Assembly: GCF_004761865.1 (NCBI RefSeq)
Contig: NZ_SJDM01000031.1
Location: 1 to 34,537, forward strand
DNA length: 34,537 nt
Direction of reading: 5' to 3'
Source: Crenalkalicoccus roseus
GTDB lineage: Bacteria > Pseudomonadota > Alphaproteobacteria > Acetobacterales > Acetobacteraceae
Part shown: piece after piece, positions 25,079 through 34,537 of the stretch
Position numbering within the stretch: the stretch's first letter is position 1
How the letters are laid out: every line of letters begins with the position of its first letter
Made by a program: the position numbers and the translations under genes
Notes under the pieces: model-generated
Database searches by the model: none
What the model saw: the letters and a program-made list of their open reading frames with translations, nothing else
Told to the model about the DNA's origin: nothing

Positions 25079-25784
25079 GCGGCGCGCCAGCCGCAGGCGG
25101 CGAGCGCCGCCTGCATGTGCGGCGGCACCGGCGCCTCGGCGGCCACCGGCGGGTCGAGCGGCAGGCGGATGGCGCGCGCCAGCAGGTGGAGCGGCCCCGC
25201 CCCGCCGCCATAGCGCGCATCGCCGAGGATCGGGCAGCCGAGATGCGCGCAATGGGCGCGGAGCTGATGGGTGCGGCCGGTGCGCGGCCTGAGCTCCAGC
25301 CAGGCGATGCCGGGGCCGGTGCCGAGCAGGCGCCAGGCGGTCTGCGCCGGCCGGCCCGCCGGGTCCGCCACCATCCGCCAGCCCTCGCGCGCGGTGCTGC
25401 GCTTGGCGAGCGGCGCCGCGACCTCGCCCTCCGGCGCCGGCGGGGCGCCGCGCACCACCGCCCAGTAGGTCTTGTCCACCGCGCCCGCGGCGAACAGGGC
25501 GCCGAGCGCGGCGAGCGCCGGCCGCGTGCGGCCCAGCGCCAGGCAGCCGGCGGTGTCGGCGTCCAGCCGGTGGGCGGGCTGCGGGTCCCGCCGTGCGCCG
25601 AGGCGGAGATGCGGCAGCCACCCCTCCAGGGAGGGGCCGCCGCGCGGCCCGCGATGCACGGGCAGGCCGGCGGGCTTGTCGAGGATCAGCACCGCGGCGT
25701 CGCGGTGCAGCAGGCGGTCGGCGAGGTCCGGGGGCGGCGCCGCGGGCGCGGCCGCAGGGCCCCGCCGCGCGGCACCCCGGCGGG

Positions 25785-28505
<2,721 letters not shown>

Positions 28506-28607
28506 GCGGGGCGCGGGTCTCCGGACGGGCCATGGGCCCGGCCAATGGGGCCTTGCCGCGCCCGGTGCCGTGGTGGGGCACCGGCGGCGCCGGCAGGGGA
28601 TTCGGCT

Positions 28608-28622
28608 GGCCGAAATTCGGCC
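28608..28622. promoter_or_regulatory. Perfect 7+1+7 palindrome between secA and ppiC
   Basis: GGCCGAA, A, TTCGGCC in the divergent promoter region. A minus-strand TTGAAG lies just upstream of it with respect to secA, so it could overlap the secA promoter. Operator role unproven. Confidence 0.35.
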
Positions 28623-28734
28623 CTTCAAGTAGGCGGGGCCAGGGGCCACGTCAACGCTCGCGCGGCCCGGCGCGGGCGCATCCTTGTGGACCTCTCGCGC
28701 TTCCGTCATGTTCCCCCGCCCCCCGGAGCCCCCG

Positions 28735-29682
28735 ATGCGCCCCTTCGCCCTGCTTCTCGCCGCCAGCCTGCTGCTGCCGCTCGCGGCTGCGGCCGAGGGG
28801 CGCGCCCCGGCCGCCGCCGACCCCGCCGCCGAGGACCCCGTGCTCGCCCGCGTGGACGGGGCGCCGCTGCGCGCCTCGGAGGTGGTCGGCGCGGCCGCGG
28901 ACGTGCTGCCGGCCGAGCTGCGCGCCGTGCCGCCCGGCCTGCTGATGCGGATGCTGCCGCCCGAGGTGGGAAGCCAGCTCGTCGAGCGGGCGATCGTCGA
29001 GCGGGTGCTGGTCAATGCCGCCCGCGCCCGCGGCCTGCACGAGGAGGAGGAGGTCCGCCGCCGCATCCGCCGCGCCGAGGAGCAGGAGCTGCAGCAGGCG
29101 CTGCTGACCCGCGAGGTCTCGGCGCGGGTGACCGAGGAGGCGCTGCGCGCCCGCTACGCGCGCGACATGGCCGGCCGCCGGGGCGAGGAGGAGGTCCAGG
29201 CCCGCCACATCCTGGTGCCGACCGAGACCGAGGCCCGCGAGGTGCTGGCCGAGGTGCAGCGCCCGGGCGCCGACTTCGCCGAGGTGGCGCGGCGCCGCTC
29301 CACCGGCCCGGGCGCGCAGCAGGGCGGCGACCTCGGCTTCTTCAAGCGCGAGGACATGGTGCCGGAATTCGCCGAGGCTGCCTTTGCCCTGCGGCCGGGC
29401 CAGATCTCGCCGGCCCCGGTCCGTTCCCCCTTCGGCTGGCACGTCATCAAGGTGGAGACGCGCCGCGCCGCGCCCGTGCCGCCCTTCGAGGAGGTGCGCG
29501 ACACGCTGCGCCGGCAGATGATGGAGGAGGAGGTGGAGGCGGTGGTGCGGCAGCTGCGCGAGGCCGCTGCCATCGAGCGGCTTGACCAGCCCGCCGCCCC
29601 TTCCCTGCTCGACCGCGCCGCGCCGCCCGCTGCCGAGCCGCCGCCGGCCGGCCGCGCCCCCGCCCCGCCCCAGAGACGCTGA
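28735..29682 (+). CDS. Periplasmic parvulin-type peptidyl-prolyl isomerase (PpiC/PrsA-like)
   Basis: A 315-residue exported isomerase. The signal peptide ([20 protein letters not shown]) ends near residue 20. A SurA/PrsA-like N-terminal helical region follows (about 35-150), then a single rotamase domain (about 158-245: [18 protein letters not shown], the [20 protein letters not shown] segment, [10 protein letters not shown]). The tail is a proline-rich low-complexity end ([16 protein letters not shown]). ATG at 28735 has GGAG upstream and puts the signal peptide at the terminus. It is divergent from secA and 23 nt before argJ, a gene order found widely in Alphaproteobacteria. It likely assists folding of exported proteins. 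Confidence 0.9.
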   Translation: MRPFALLLAASLLLPLAAAAEGRAPAAADPAAEDPVLARVDGAPLRASEVVGAAADVLPAELRAVPPGLLMRMLPPEVGSQLVERAIVERVLVNAARARGLHEEEEVRRRIRRAEEQELQQALLTREVSARVTEEALRARYARDMAGRRGEEEVQARHILVPTETEAREVLAEVQRPGADFAEVARRRSTGPGAQQGGDLGFFKREDMVPEFAEAAFALRPGQISPAPVRSPFGWHVIKVETRRAAPVPPFEEVRDTLRRQMMEEEVEAVVRQLREAAAIERLDQPAAPSLLDRAAPPAAEPPPAGRAPAPPQRR

Positions 29683-29705
29683 GAAGAGACGCCGAGAGCT
29701 CGCCC

Positions 29706-30944
29706 ATGGCCGGCAAGGACCACCCGATCTCCCCCCTCGCCCTGCCGCTTCCGGCGCTGCCCCCCGTGCCGGGCGTGCGCCTTGGCACGGCGCGGGCGGA
29801 GATCCGCTACAAGGCGCGCGAGGACGTGACGATGATGGTGTTCCCCGAGGGGACCGCCGTCGCCGGGGTGTTCACCAAGAACCGCTGCCCGGGCGCGCCG
29901 GTGGACTGGTGCCGTGCCGCGCTGCGGGGCGGCAAGGCCCGTGCCCTGGTGGTCACCGCCGGCAATTCGAACGTCTTCACCGGCCGCGCCGGGCGCGAGG
30001 CCTGCACGGCGACCGCCGGGGCGATGGCGGAACTCGCCGGCTGCCTTCCGGAGGAGGTGTTCCTCGCCTCCACCGGCGTGATCGGCGAGCGGCTGCCGAC
30101 GGAGAAGCTGCTCGCCGCCCTGCCGCCGCTGTTCGGCGCGCTGCGCGAGGACGGGTGGGAGGCGGCGGCGCGCGCCATCATGACCACCGACACCTTCCCC
30201 AAGGGCGCGACGCGGCGCGCCCGGATCGGCGAGGCGGAGGTGACGGTCACGGGCATCGCCAAGGGCAGCGGCATGATCGCCCCCGACATGGCGACCATGC
30301 TCTGCTTCCTGGCCACCGACGCCCGGGTGCCGGCGGCGGCGCTGCAGGCGATCCTCAGGAAGGGCGTGGACCGCAGCTTCAACTGCATCACCGTGGATTC
30401 CGACACCTCCACCTCCGACACGGTGCTGCTCTTCGCCACCGGCGAGGCGCGCCACCCGCGCGTGCCGGCGGAAGGAGGCCCCCTGCTGCGCGACTTCGCG
30501 CGCGCGGTGGAGGAGGTGCTGATGGACCTCGCGCTGATGGTGGTGCGCGACGGCGAGGGGGCGCAGAAGCTGATCCGCATCGAGGTGACCGGCGCGGTCA
30601 GCGCGCGCTCGGCGCACCGCATCGCCATGGCGATCGCCAATTCGCCGCTGGTCAAGACCGCCATCGCCGGCGAGGACGCCAATTGGGGCCGCATCGTCAT
30701 GGCGGTGGGCAAGGCCGGCGAGCCGGCGGACCGCGACCGCCTCTCCGTCGCCGTGGGCGGCGTGTGGATGGCGCGCGAGGGCGGCGTGGTGCCCGACTAC
30801 GACGAGACCCCGGTGGTCGCGCACATGAAGGGGCGCGAGGTGGAGATCACCGTGGACATCGGCCTCGGCCGTGGCAGGGCCACGGTGTGGACCTGCGACC
30901 TGACGCACGGCTACATCGACATCAACGGCTCCTACCGGTCCTGA
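29706..30944 (+). CDS. argJ: Bifunctional ornithine acetyltransferase / N-acetylglutamate synthase ArgJ
   Basis: Recycles the acetyl group in arginine biosynthesis from N-acetylornithine to glutamate. The 412-residue precursor is self-cleaved before the nucleophilic threonine in the motif MIAPDMATMLCF (T197), giving alpha and beta chains. Other conserved parts are VAGVFTKNRCPGAPV, ALVVTAGNSNVFTG (about 80-93), ASTGVIGERLP, TTDTFPKGA, FNCITVDSDTSTSDTV and the C-terminal ending DLTHGYIDINGSYRS. It starts with ATG at 29706, 23 nt after ppiC, with AGAAGAGACG upstream. Its 3' side faces metE across a hairpin-containing convergent gap. Confidence 0.97.
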   Translation: MAGKDHPISPLALPLPALPPVPGVRLGTARAEIRYKAREDVTMMVFPEGTAVAGVFTKNRCPGAPVDWCRAALRGGKARALVVTAGNSNVFTGRAGREACTATAGAMAELAGCLPEEVFLASTGVIGERLPTEKLLAALPPLFGALREDGWEAAARAIMTTDTFPKGATRRARIGEAEVTVTGIAKGSGMIAPDMATMLCFLATDARVPAAALQAILRKGVDRSFNCITVDSDTSTSDTVLLFATGEARHPRVPAEGGPLLRDFARAVEEVLMDLALMVVRDGEGAQKLIRIEVTGAVSARSAHRIAMAIANSPLVKTAIAGEDANWGRIVMAVGKAGEPADRDRLSVAVGGVWMAREGGVVPDYDETPVVAHMKGREVEITVDIGLGRGRATVWTCDLTHGYIDINGSYRS

Positions 30945-30998
30945 CGGCCGCTCCCCGAAGCGCGCCCCGTTCGGCCGGCCCGCGGCCGGCGCTCCGGA

Positions 30999-31032
30999 TT
31001 CCTGACGGGTGGGGATCGCCACCCGCCAGGAA
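30999..31032. terminator. Long hairpin between convergent argJ and metE
   Basis: TTCCTGACGGGTGG (30999-31012), loop GGATCG, CCACCCGCCAGGAA (31019-31032): a 14-bp stem with one A/C mismatch. It is a good candidate for a bidirectional terminator, although neither side has a long U-tract. Confidence 0.6.
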
Positions 31033-31101
31033 GTCGGCCGGACGCACCCTGCCGGAGCCGCTGCCGCCCGGCCATGCCGCGGCAACGGCCCCGTTCCCCT
31101 G

Positions 31102-31141
31102 CCTGCGGCGTGATCCGCCCCGACGGATCAGGCTTCCGGCC
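31102..31141. repeat. Intergenic palindromic repeat, copy g, containing the metE stop
   Basis: 34 of 40 positions match copy e (19051-19090). TGATCCG and CGGATCA form a perfect 7-bp stem around CCCCGA. The metE stop codon (plus-strand TCA at 31128-31130) lies in the right arm. Confidence 0.6.
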
Positions 31142-33482
31142 GCCCCCGGCCGTCCGCGACCGATTCCGGCCCGAGTTCCGCGCGCAGCCGCCGCGCCGCG
31201 GCGACCAGGTTCGCCATGGCCGGCCGCACCTCCTCCCAGCCGCGCGTCTTGAGGCCGCAATCGGGGTTCGCCCACAGCCGCCCGGCCGGCAGGCGTCCGG
31301 CGGCGCGGCGCAGCAGCGCGGCCATCTCCTCGGCCGAGGGCACGCGCGGCGAGTGGATGTCCCACACGCCGGGACCGATCGCGTTCGGATAGTCGAAATC
31401 CTGGAAGGCCCGCAGCAGCTCCATGTCCGACCGCGCGGTCTCGATCGAGATCACGTCGGCGTCCATGGCCGCGATGTGCTCGATGATGTCGTTGAACTCC
31501 GAGTAGCACATGTGGGTGTGGATCTGCGTCTCGTCGCGCACGCCGGCGGCGGCGAGGCGGAAGCAGGCCACCGCCCAGCGCAGATAGTCCGGCCGCTCCG
31601 CCCGGCGCAGCGGCAGGCCCTCGCGGAAGGCCGGCTCGTCGATCTGGATGGCGGGGATGCCCGCCGCCTCCAGCTCCTGCACCTCGTCGCGGATGGCGAG
31701 CGCGATCTGCCGGCAGATCGTCTCGCGCGGGATGTCGGTGCGCGCGAAGGACCACTGCAGCATGGTGACGGGGCCCGTCAGCATGCCCTTCATCGGTCGC
31801 TGCGTCAGCGACTGGGCGTAGGAGGACCAGCGCACCGTCATCGGCGCGGGGCGCGACACGTCGGCCCAGATGATGGGCGGGGCGACGCAGCGGCTGCCGT
31901 AGCTCTGCACCCAGCCGTGCCTGGTGAAGGCGAAGCCGGCGAGCCGCTCGGCGAAATACTTCACCATGTCGTTGCGCTCGAACTCGCCATGGACCAGCAT
32001 GTCCACGCCGATCTCCTCCTGCCAGCGCACCGCCTCGGCGGTGAGGCGCCGGATCTCGGCCTCGTAGCCGGCCTCGTCGAGCTCGCCCCTGGCGAGCCGG
32101 GCGCGCAGCGCCCGGACCTCGGCGGTCTGCGGAAAGGAGCCGATGCTGGTGACGGGCAGGGGCGGCAGCCGGAGGCGCGCCGCCTGGCGCTCCGCCCGCG
32201 CCGGATAGGGGCTGCGCCGGCGCTCCATCTCGGGCGTGACGGCGGCCAGGCGGGCCGCGACCGCCGGATCGTGCAGGCGCGCATCCGCCCGCGCCTCCGC
32301 GAGCACGGCGTCGCTCTCCGCGAGCGCGGCGGCGATCGCCTCCTCGCCCTCATCGGCGGCGCGGGCGAGCAGCGCCACCTCCCTCAGCTTCTCGTCGGCG
32401 AAGGCAAGGCGCCGCCTGAGAGTGGGGTCGAGGCCGTCCTCCGGCGCCAGGCTGTGCGGCACGTGCAGCAGCGAGCAGGAGGGAGCGACCATCAGCCGCC
32501 GCGCGAAGCCCGCCCCGGCCGCCTGCCGCAGAAGCGCCAGCGCCCGGCGCAGGTCGGCGCGCCAGACGTTCCGCCCGTCCACGAGGCCGAGCGACAGCCA
32601 GCGATCCCTCGGCAGCGCGTCGAGGACGGGGCCGAGCTGCTCCGGCGCGCGCGCCAGGTCGAGGTGCAGACCCGCCACCGGCAGCGCGCAGGCGAGGGCG
32701 AGAGCGTCGCCGAGGCCTCCGAAATAGGTGGCGAGCATCACGCCGAGCCCCGGCGCGGCCTCGGCGAGGGCGCGGTAGGCCCGCGCATAGGCATCCGCCG
32801 CGCCGGCCGGCAGGTCGGTCACCAGGCAGGGCTCGTCCATCTGCACCCAGGCCACGCCATCCTCGGCGAGGGCGCGCAGCGCCTCGGCGTAGGCGGGCAG
32901 CAGCGCCGGCAGCAGCTCCAGCGGATGGCCGCCATCCTCCCGCTTGGAGAGCAGCAGGAAGGAGACGGGGCCGAGCAGCACCGGGCGGGTGCGCGCGCCC
33001 TGCCCCGCCCCCTCGCGGAAGGCCGCGGCCCAGCGGTTCTCGAGCAGGCGGAAGCGCATGCGCGCCGAAAGCCGCGGCACGAGGTAGTGGTAGTTGGTGT
33101 CGAACCACTTGGTCATCTCGAGCGCCACGGCGCCGCGCGGGATGCCCGCGGCGCGCTCGGCCTCGGAGCCGCGGGCGCCGCGGGCGAGGGCGAAGAGGGT
33201 GGCGAGGGAGGCGGGGCCTTCCCCGCTCCAGCCATAGCCTTCGGGGATGGCGGCGAGGGCGCAGGCCGTCTCCAGCACATGGTCGTAGAGGGCGAAGTCG
33301 CCCGAGGGCACGTGGCTGATCCCGAGGCCCTGCTGCCGCGCGCGGGCGCCGGCGCGGATGCCGGCGGCGGCAGCGTGCAGCTCGGCCTCGGTGATCCTGC
33401 CGGCCCAGAAGGCCTCGAGCGCGGTCTTGAGTTCCCGCCGCGGCCCGATGCGCGGGTAGCCGAGATTGGCGGCGATGGTCAT
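31128..33482 (-). CDS. metE: Cobalamin-independent methionine synthase MetE
   Basis: Transfers the methyl group of 5-methyltetrahydropteroyl-polyglutamate to homocysteine without B12. The 784-residue product has the duplicated barrel layout. The N-terminal half starts NLGYPRIGPRRELKTALEAF and contains EMTKWFDTNYHYLVP. The C-terminal catalytic half has LPVTSIGSFPQTAEVR, VHGEFERNDMVKYF, the zinc ligands in QIHTHMCYSEFND (His and Cys) and the late cysteine in WANPDCGLKTRGW. ATG at 33482 gives the usual MTIAANLGYPRIG start, with GGAGACG upstream. It is preceded by a cobalamin riboswitch, which suggests repression when B12 is present and a B12-dependent MetH elsewhere (inference). The stop lies in repeat copy g. 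Confidence 0.97.
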   Translation of the reverse strand: MTIAANLGYPRIGPRRELKTALEAFWAGRITEAELHAAAAGIRAGARARQQGLGISHVPSGDFALYDHVLETACALAAIPEGYGWSGEGPASLATLFALARGARGSEAERAAGIPRGAVALEMTKWFDTNYHYLVPRLSARMRFRLLENRWAAAFREGAGQGARTRPVLLGPVSFLLLSKREDGGHPLELLPALLPAYAEALRALAEDGVAWVQMDEPCLVTDLPAGAADAYARAYRALAEAAPGLGVMLATYFGGLGDALALACALPVAGLHLDLARAPEQLGPVLDALPRDRWLSLGLVDGRNVWRADLRRALALLRQAAGAGFARRLMVAPSCSLLHVPHSLAPEDGLDPTLRRRLAFADEKLREVALLARAADEGEEAIAAALAESDAVLAEARADARLHDPAVAARLAAVTPEMERRRSPYPARAERQAARLRLPPLPVTSIGSFPQTAEVRALRARLARGELDEAGYEAEIRRLTAEAVRWQEEIGVDMLVHGEFERNDMVKYFAERLAGFAFTRHGWVQSYGSRCVAPPIIWADVSRPAPMTVRWSSYAQSLTQRPMKGMLTGPVTMLQWSFARTDIPRETICRQIALAIRDEVQELEAAGIPAIQIDEPAFREGLPLRRAERPDYLRWAVACFRLAAAGVRDETQIHTHMCYSEFNDIIEHIAAMDADVISIETARSDMELLRAFQDFDYPNAIGPGVWDIHSPRVPSAEEMAALLRRAAGRLPAGRLWANPDCGLKTRGWEEVRPAMANLVAAARRLRAELGPESVADGRGRPEA

Positions 33483-33559
33483 CGCATGCGTCTCCAGCGA
33501 CCGGTGCACCCAGCCCGGCCGGATGGGGTGGCGCGCTCCCGCCGGGGCGGGCTGCACGG

Positions 33560-33765
33560 TGCTGGCAGGTCTCCTGGCTTGCGGGTACCGGGCCGAGAGG
33601 CCCAAACGCGGCCGGCCCCGCCTTCCCGCGCCTCGCGCGCAGTGGCGCCCCCGGAGGGGGGTGGGCCGGCGGCTTCCCGCCGACAGTTGCTGGGGCAGCG
33701 GCCGACTGGGCGCGGTGGCGCCGAACGGCCTTCCCTCTTCGCCCGCTCGCGCGGGACCAGCACTC
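33560..33765 (-). ncRNA. Cobalamin (B12) riboswitch in the metE leader
   Basis: Read on the minus strand, the leader contains GGTCCC near its 5' end, GAAGAGGGAA, and GCTGCCCCAGCAACTGT (33682-33698). GCCACTG follows (33640-33646), then the GGGAAGG segment and a 3' AAGCCAGGAGACCTGCC (33564-33580). These are the ordered conserved blocks of the AdoCbl-type riboswitch class, including the B12 box. It ends about 78 nt before the metE ATG. That stretch holds a small CCCGC/GCGGG hairpin and the ribosome site, so translational or mixed control is plausible. With the promoter it fills the 337-nt gap between the DUF6166 gene and metE. Confidence 0.93.
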
Positions 33766-33767
33766 TA

Positions 33768-33799
33768 TAAAGATATCTTTAATCGCGCATGGCGCTCAA
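33768..33799 (-). promoter_or_regulatory. metE promoter with -10 inside a perfect AT-rich palindrome
   Basis: Minus strand: TTGAGC (33794-33799), an 18-nt spacer, TATCTT (33770-33775), giving a transcript start just before the riboswitch. The -10 lies within the 14-bp perfect palindrome TAAAGATATCTTTA (33768-33781), the most AT-rich spot in the region. This looks like a repressor operator, perhaps for an ArsR-type methionine-cycle regulator (inference only). Confidence 0.5.
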
Positions 33800-33819
33800 G
33801 CACCAATGCGCAAGGGAAA

Positions 33820-34128
33820 TCAGCCGGGGCGGCCGTGCTCGCGGGCCCGGATCCAGGCCTCGATCTCCTCGCCGGTGAGCCGCCAGCTGTTGTCGAGCTC
33901 GGCCACCACCTCGCGCATGAAGGGTTCGGTCAGCGCCAGGGCCCGCTCCGGCGCGCCGAGATGGTCGCAGAGGAGCGCCAGGGCGAGCTGCCTTGGGCCG
34001 TCGCCCTCATAGGTCCATTCGAATCCGGCCCGCGAGAACAGCCGCACATCGTGGCGCGGATCGAGCGGCCTGCCGTCCACCGTCACCTGCGCCCCGGCCA
34101 GGCCGCGCCCGCCCTCGTACACCTTCAT
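33820..34128 (-). CDS. DUF6166-domain protein
   Basis: A 102-residue cytoplasmic protein of the uncharacterised DUF6166 type: a VTVDGRPLDPR motif, then FEWTYEGDGPRQLALALLCDHL (the most conserved stretch of such proteins, Y-E-G-x-G-P-x-Q-L-A-L-A), then a FMREVVAELDNSWRLTGEEI tail. No enzymatic motif or cofactor site is visible. ATG at 34128 has AGGAGGAAAG upstream, a very strong ribosome site. It lies between the tRNA-Arg gene and metE on the same strand as metE, ending 20 nt before the metE -35, so read-through into metE is possible. Confidence 0.8.
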   Translation of the reverse strand: MKVYEGGRGLAGAQVTVDGRPLDPRHDVRLFSRAGFEWTYEGDGPRQLALALLCDHLGAPERALALTEPFMREVVAELDNSWRLTGEEIEAWIRAREHGRPG

Positions 34129-34203
34129 GACGCTTTCCTCCTGCCCCCCTCCTCGTCAGGGGGCTTCCCCATGCCGCCGGCTTCGGCTACCTACGCCATG
34201 GAC

Positions 34204-34280
34204 GGACCCGTAGCTCAGCTGGATAGAGCGTTGCCCTCCGAAGGCAAAGGTCGTGCGTTCGAATCGCGCCGGGTCCGCCA
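34204..34280 (+). tRNA. tRNA-Arg (anticodon CCG)
   Basis: A complete cloverleaf is readable. Acceptor GGACCCG pairs with CGGGTCC. The D arm is GCTC...GAGC around AGCTGGATA. The anticodon arm is TTGCC-CTCCGAA-GGCAA with anticodon CCG (reads CGG). The T arm is GTGCG-TTCGAAT-CGCGC. Discriminator G is followed by an encoded CCA (34278-34280). CGG arginine codons are frequent in such a G+C-rich genome. Confidence 0.97.
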
Positions 34281-34537
34281 ATCTTTTCAAGCGCATAGCA
34301 AGCCCGCCGCCGAAACCTGAAACAGCCTAGGTAGCAGGTAGGTAGCGACGGGCGCAGCCCGCCACCAGTCAGGCGCCCGCCTCGGCCGCCGCGTCCTCCG
34401 CCATCCGCGCGTCACCACACGCCGCCCCTCGGCGGACCCCCAGCACCCGGCGGCGGCGCCGCTGCTGGCAACCGGCGGCGCTGGCAACCTGGAAACCCGG
34501 CCTGACGCTAGACCTCTATTGCCCTGACTGTGCATAG
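34281..34537. other. Unassigned tail after tRNA-Arg
   Basis: No gene is convincingly supported here. A short run TCTTTT directly follows the tRNA. The octamer TAGGTAGC occurs twice, 3 nt apart (34327-34345). Composition drops in G+C in the last 50 nt. A plus-strand frame open to the window end reads ...TWKPGLTLDLYCPDCA then stop, but has no start codon. A minus-strand open frame has no recognisable domain. Confidence 0.3.

Noticed and set aside
34287-34535. Minus-strand open frame of 82 codons at the window end
   Set aside because: No ribosome site, no known domain, Arg/Ala-rich composition; insufficient support.

Overview
The window is very G+C-rich (by eye about three quarters) and is packed with short-gapped or overlapping genes. 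A CcrM-type GANTC methyltransferase beside rnhB, the block mutY / DUF721 / DsbA-like / smc, and secA divergent from a parvulin and argJ all point to an Alphaproteobacterium. The base composition and gene content fit Acetobacteraceae (Roseomonas-like), but that family-level placement is inference. It reads as ordinary chromosomal backbone. I see no insertion sequence, prophage or CRISPR array.

Layout, left to right. 1-3.8 kb: smc (cut by the window edge), a DsbA-like thiol oxidoreductase and a DUF721 protein on the minus strand, divergent from mutY-bioY. 3.9-7.1 kb: an M20 peptidase, ccrM and rnhB, all minus strand. 7.2-10.5 kb: a cupin, a PA0069-type radical SAM protein and two glycosyltransferase-like proteins of the TIGR04283/TIGR04282 pair. 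10.4-12.5 kb: a small membrane protein, an ST7-like TPR protein and rsmI. 12.5-15.8 kb: an LpoA-like lipoprotein, a PhoR-type histidine kinase and grpE. 15.8-19.0 kb: a RamB/ScfR-type regulator divergent from isocitrate lyase aceA, followed by a tiny His-rich protein with two copies of one motif. 19.1-21.3 kb: surA-rsmA. 21.4-24.6 kb: a three-gene cassette (luciferase-like monooxygenase, serine beta-lactamase-fold hydrolase, metallo-beta-lactamase-fold hydrolase). 24.7-28.5 kb: secA, an RluA-type pseudouridine synthase and a small secreted protein, mutually overlapping. 28.7-30.9 kb: a PpiC parvulin and argJ. 31.1-33.8 kb: metE behind a cobalamin riboswitch. 33.8-34.5 kb: a DUF6166 protein, a tRNA-Arg(CCG) gene and a short unassigned tail.

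How the genes relate. Several neighbours make functional sense. The ScfR-like regulator probably controls the glyoxylate-shunt gene aceA across a region carrying a strong inverted repeat. MetE is the B12-independent methionine synthase, placed under a B12-sensing leader and a promoter whose -10 is buried in a perfect AT-rich palindrome. SurA, PpiC, DsbA-like and LpoA-like proteins are all envelope-biogenesis factors, and SecA supplies their substrates. Repair and chromosome functions (mutY, smc, rnhB, ccrM) cluster at the left.

The least explained items are the tandem-motif His-rich protein after aceA, the flavin monooxygenase/hydrolase cassette, and a family of short palindromic intergenic repeats (core GCGGATCGCG) that recurs at gene ends and sometimes supplies the stop codon itself.
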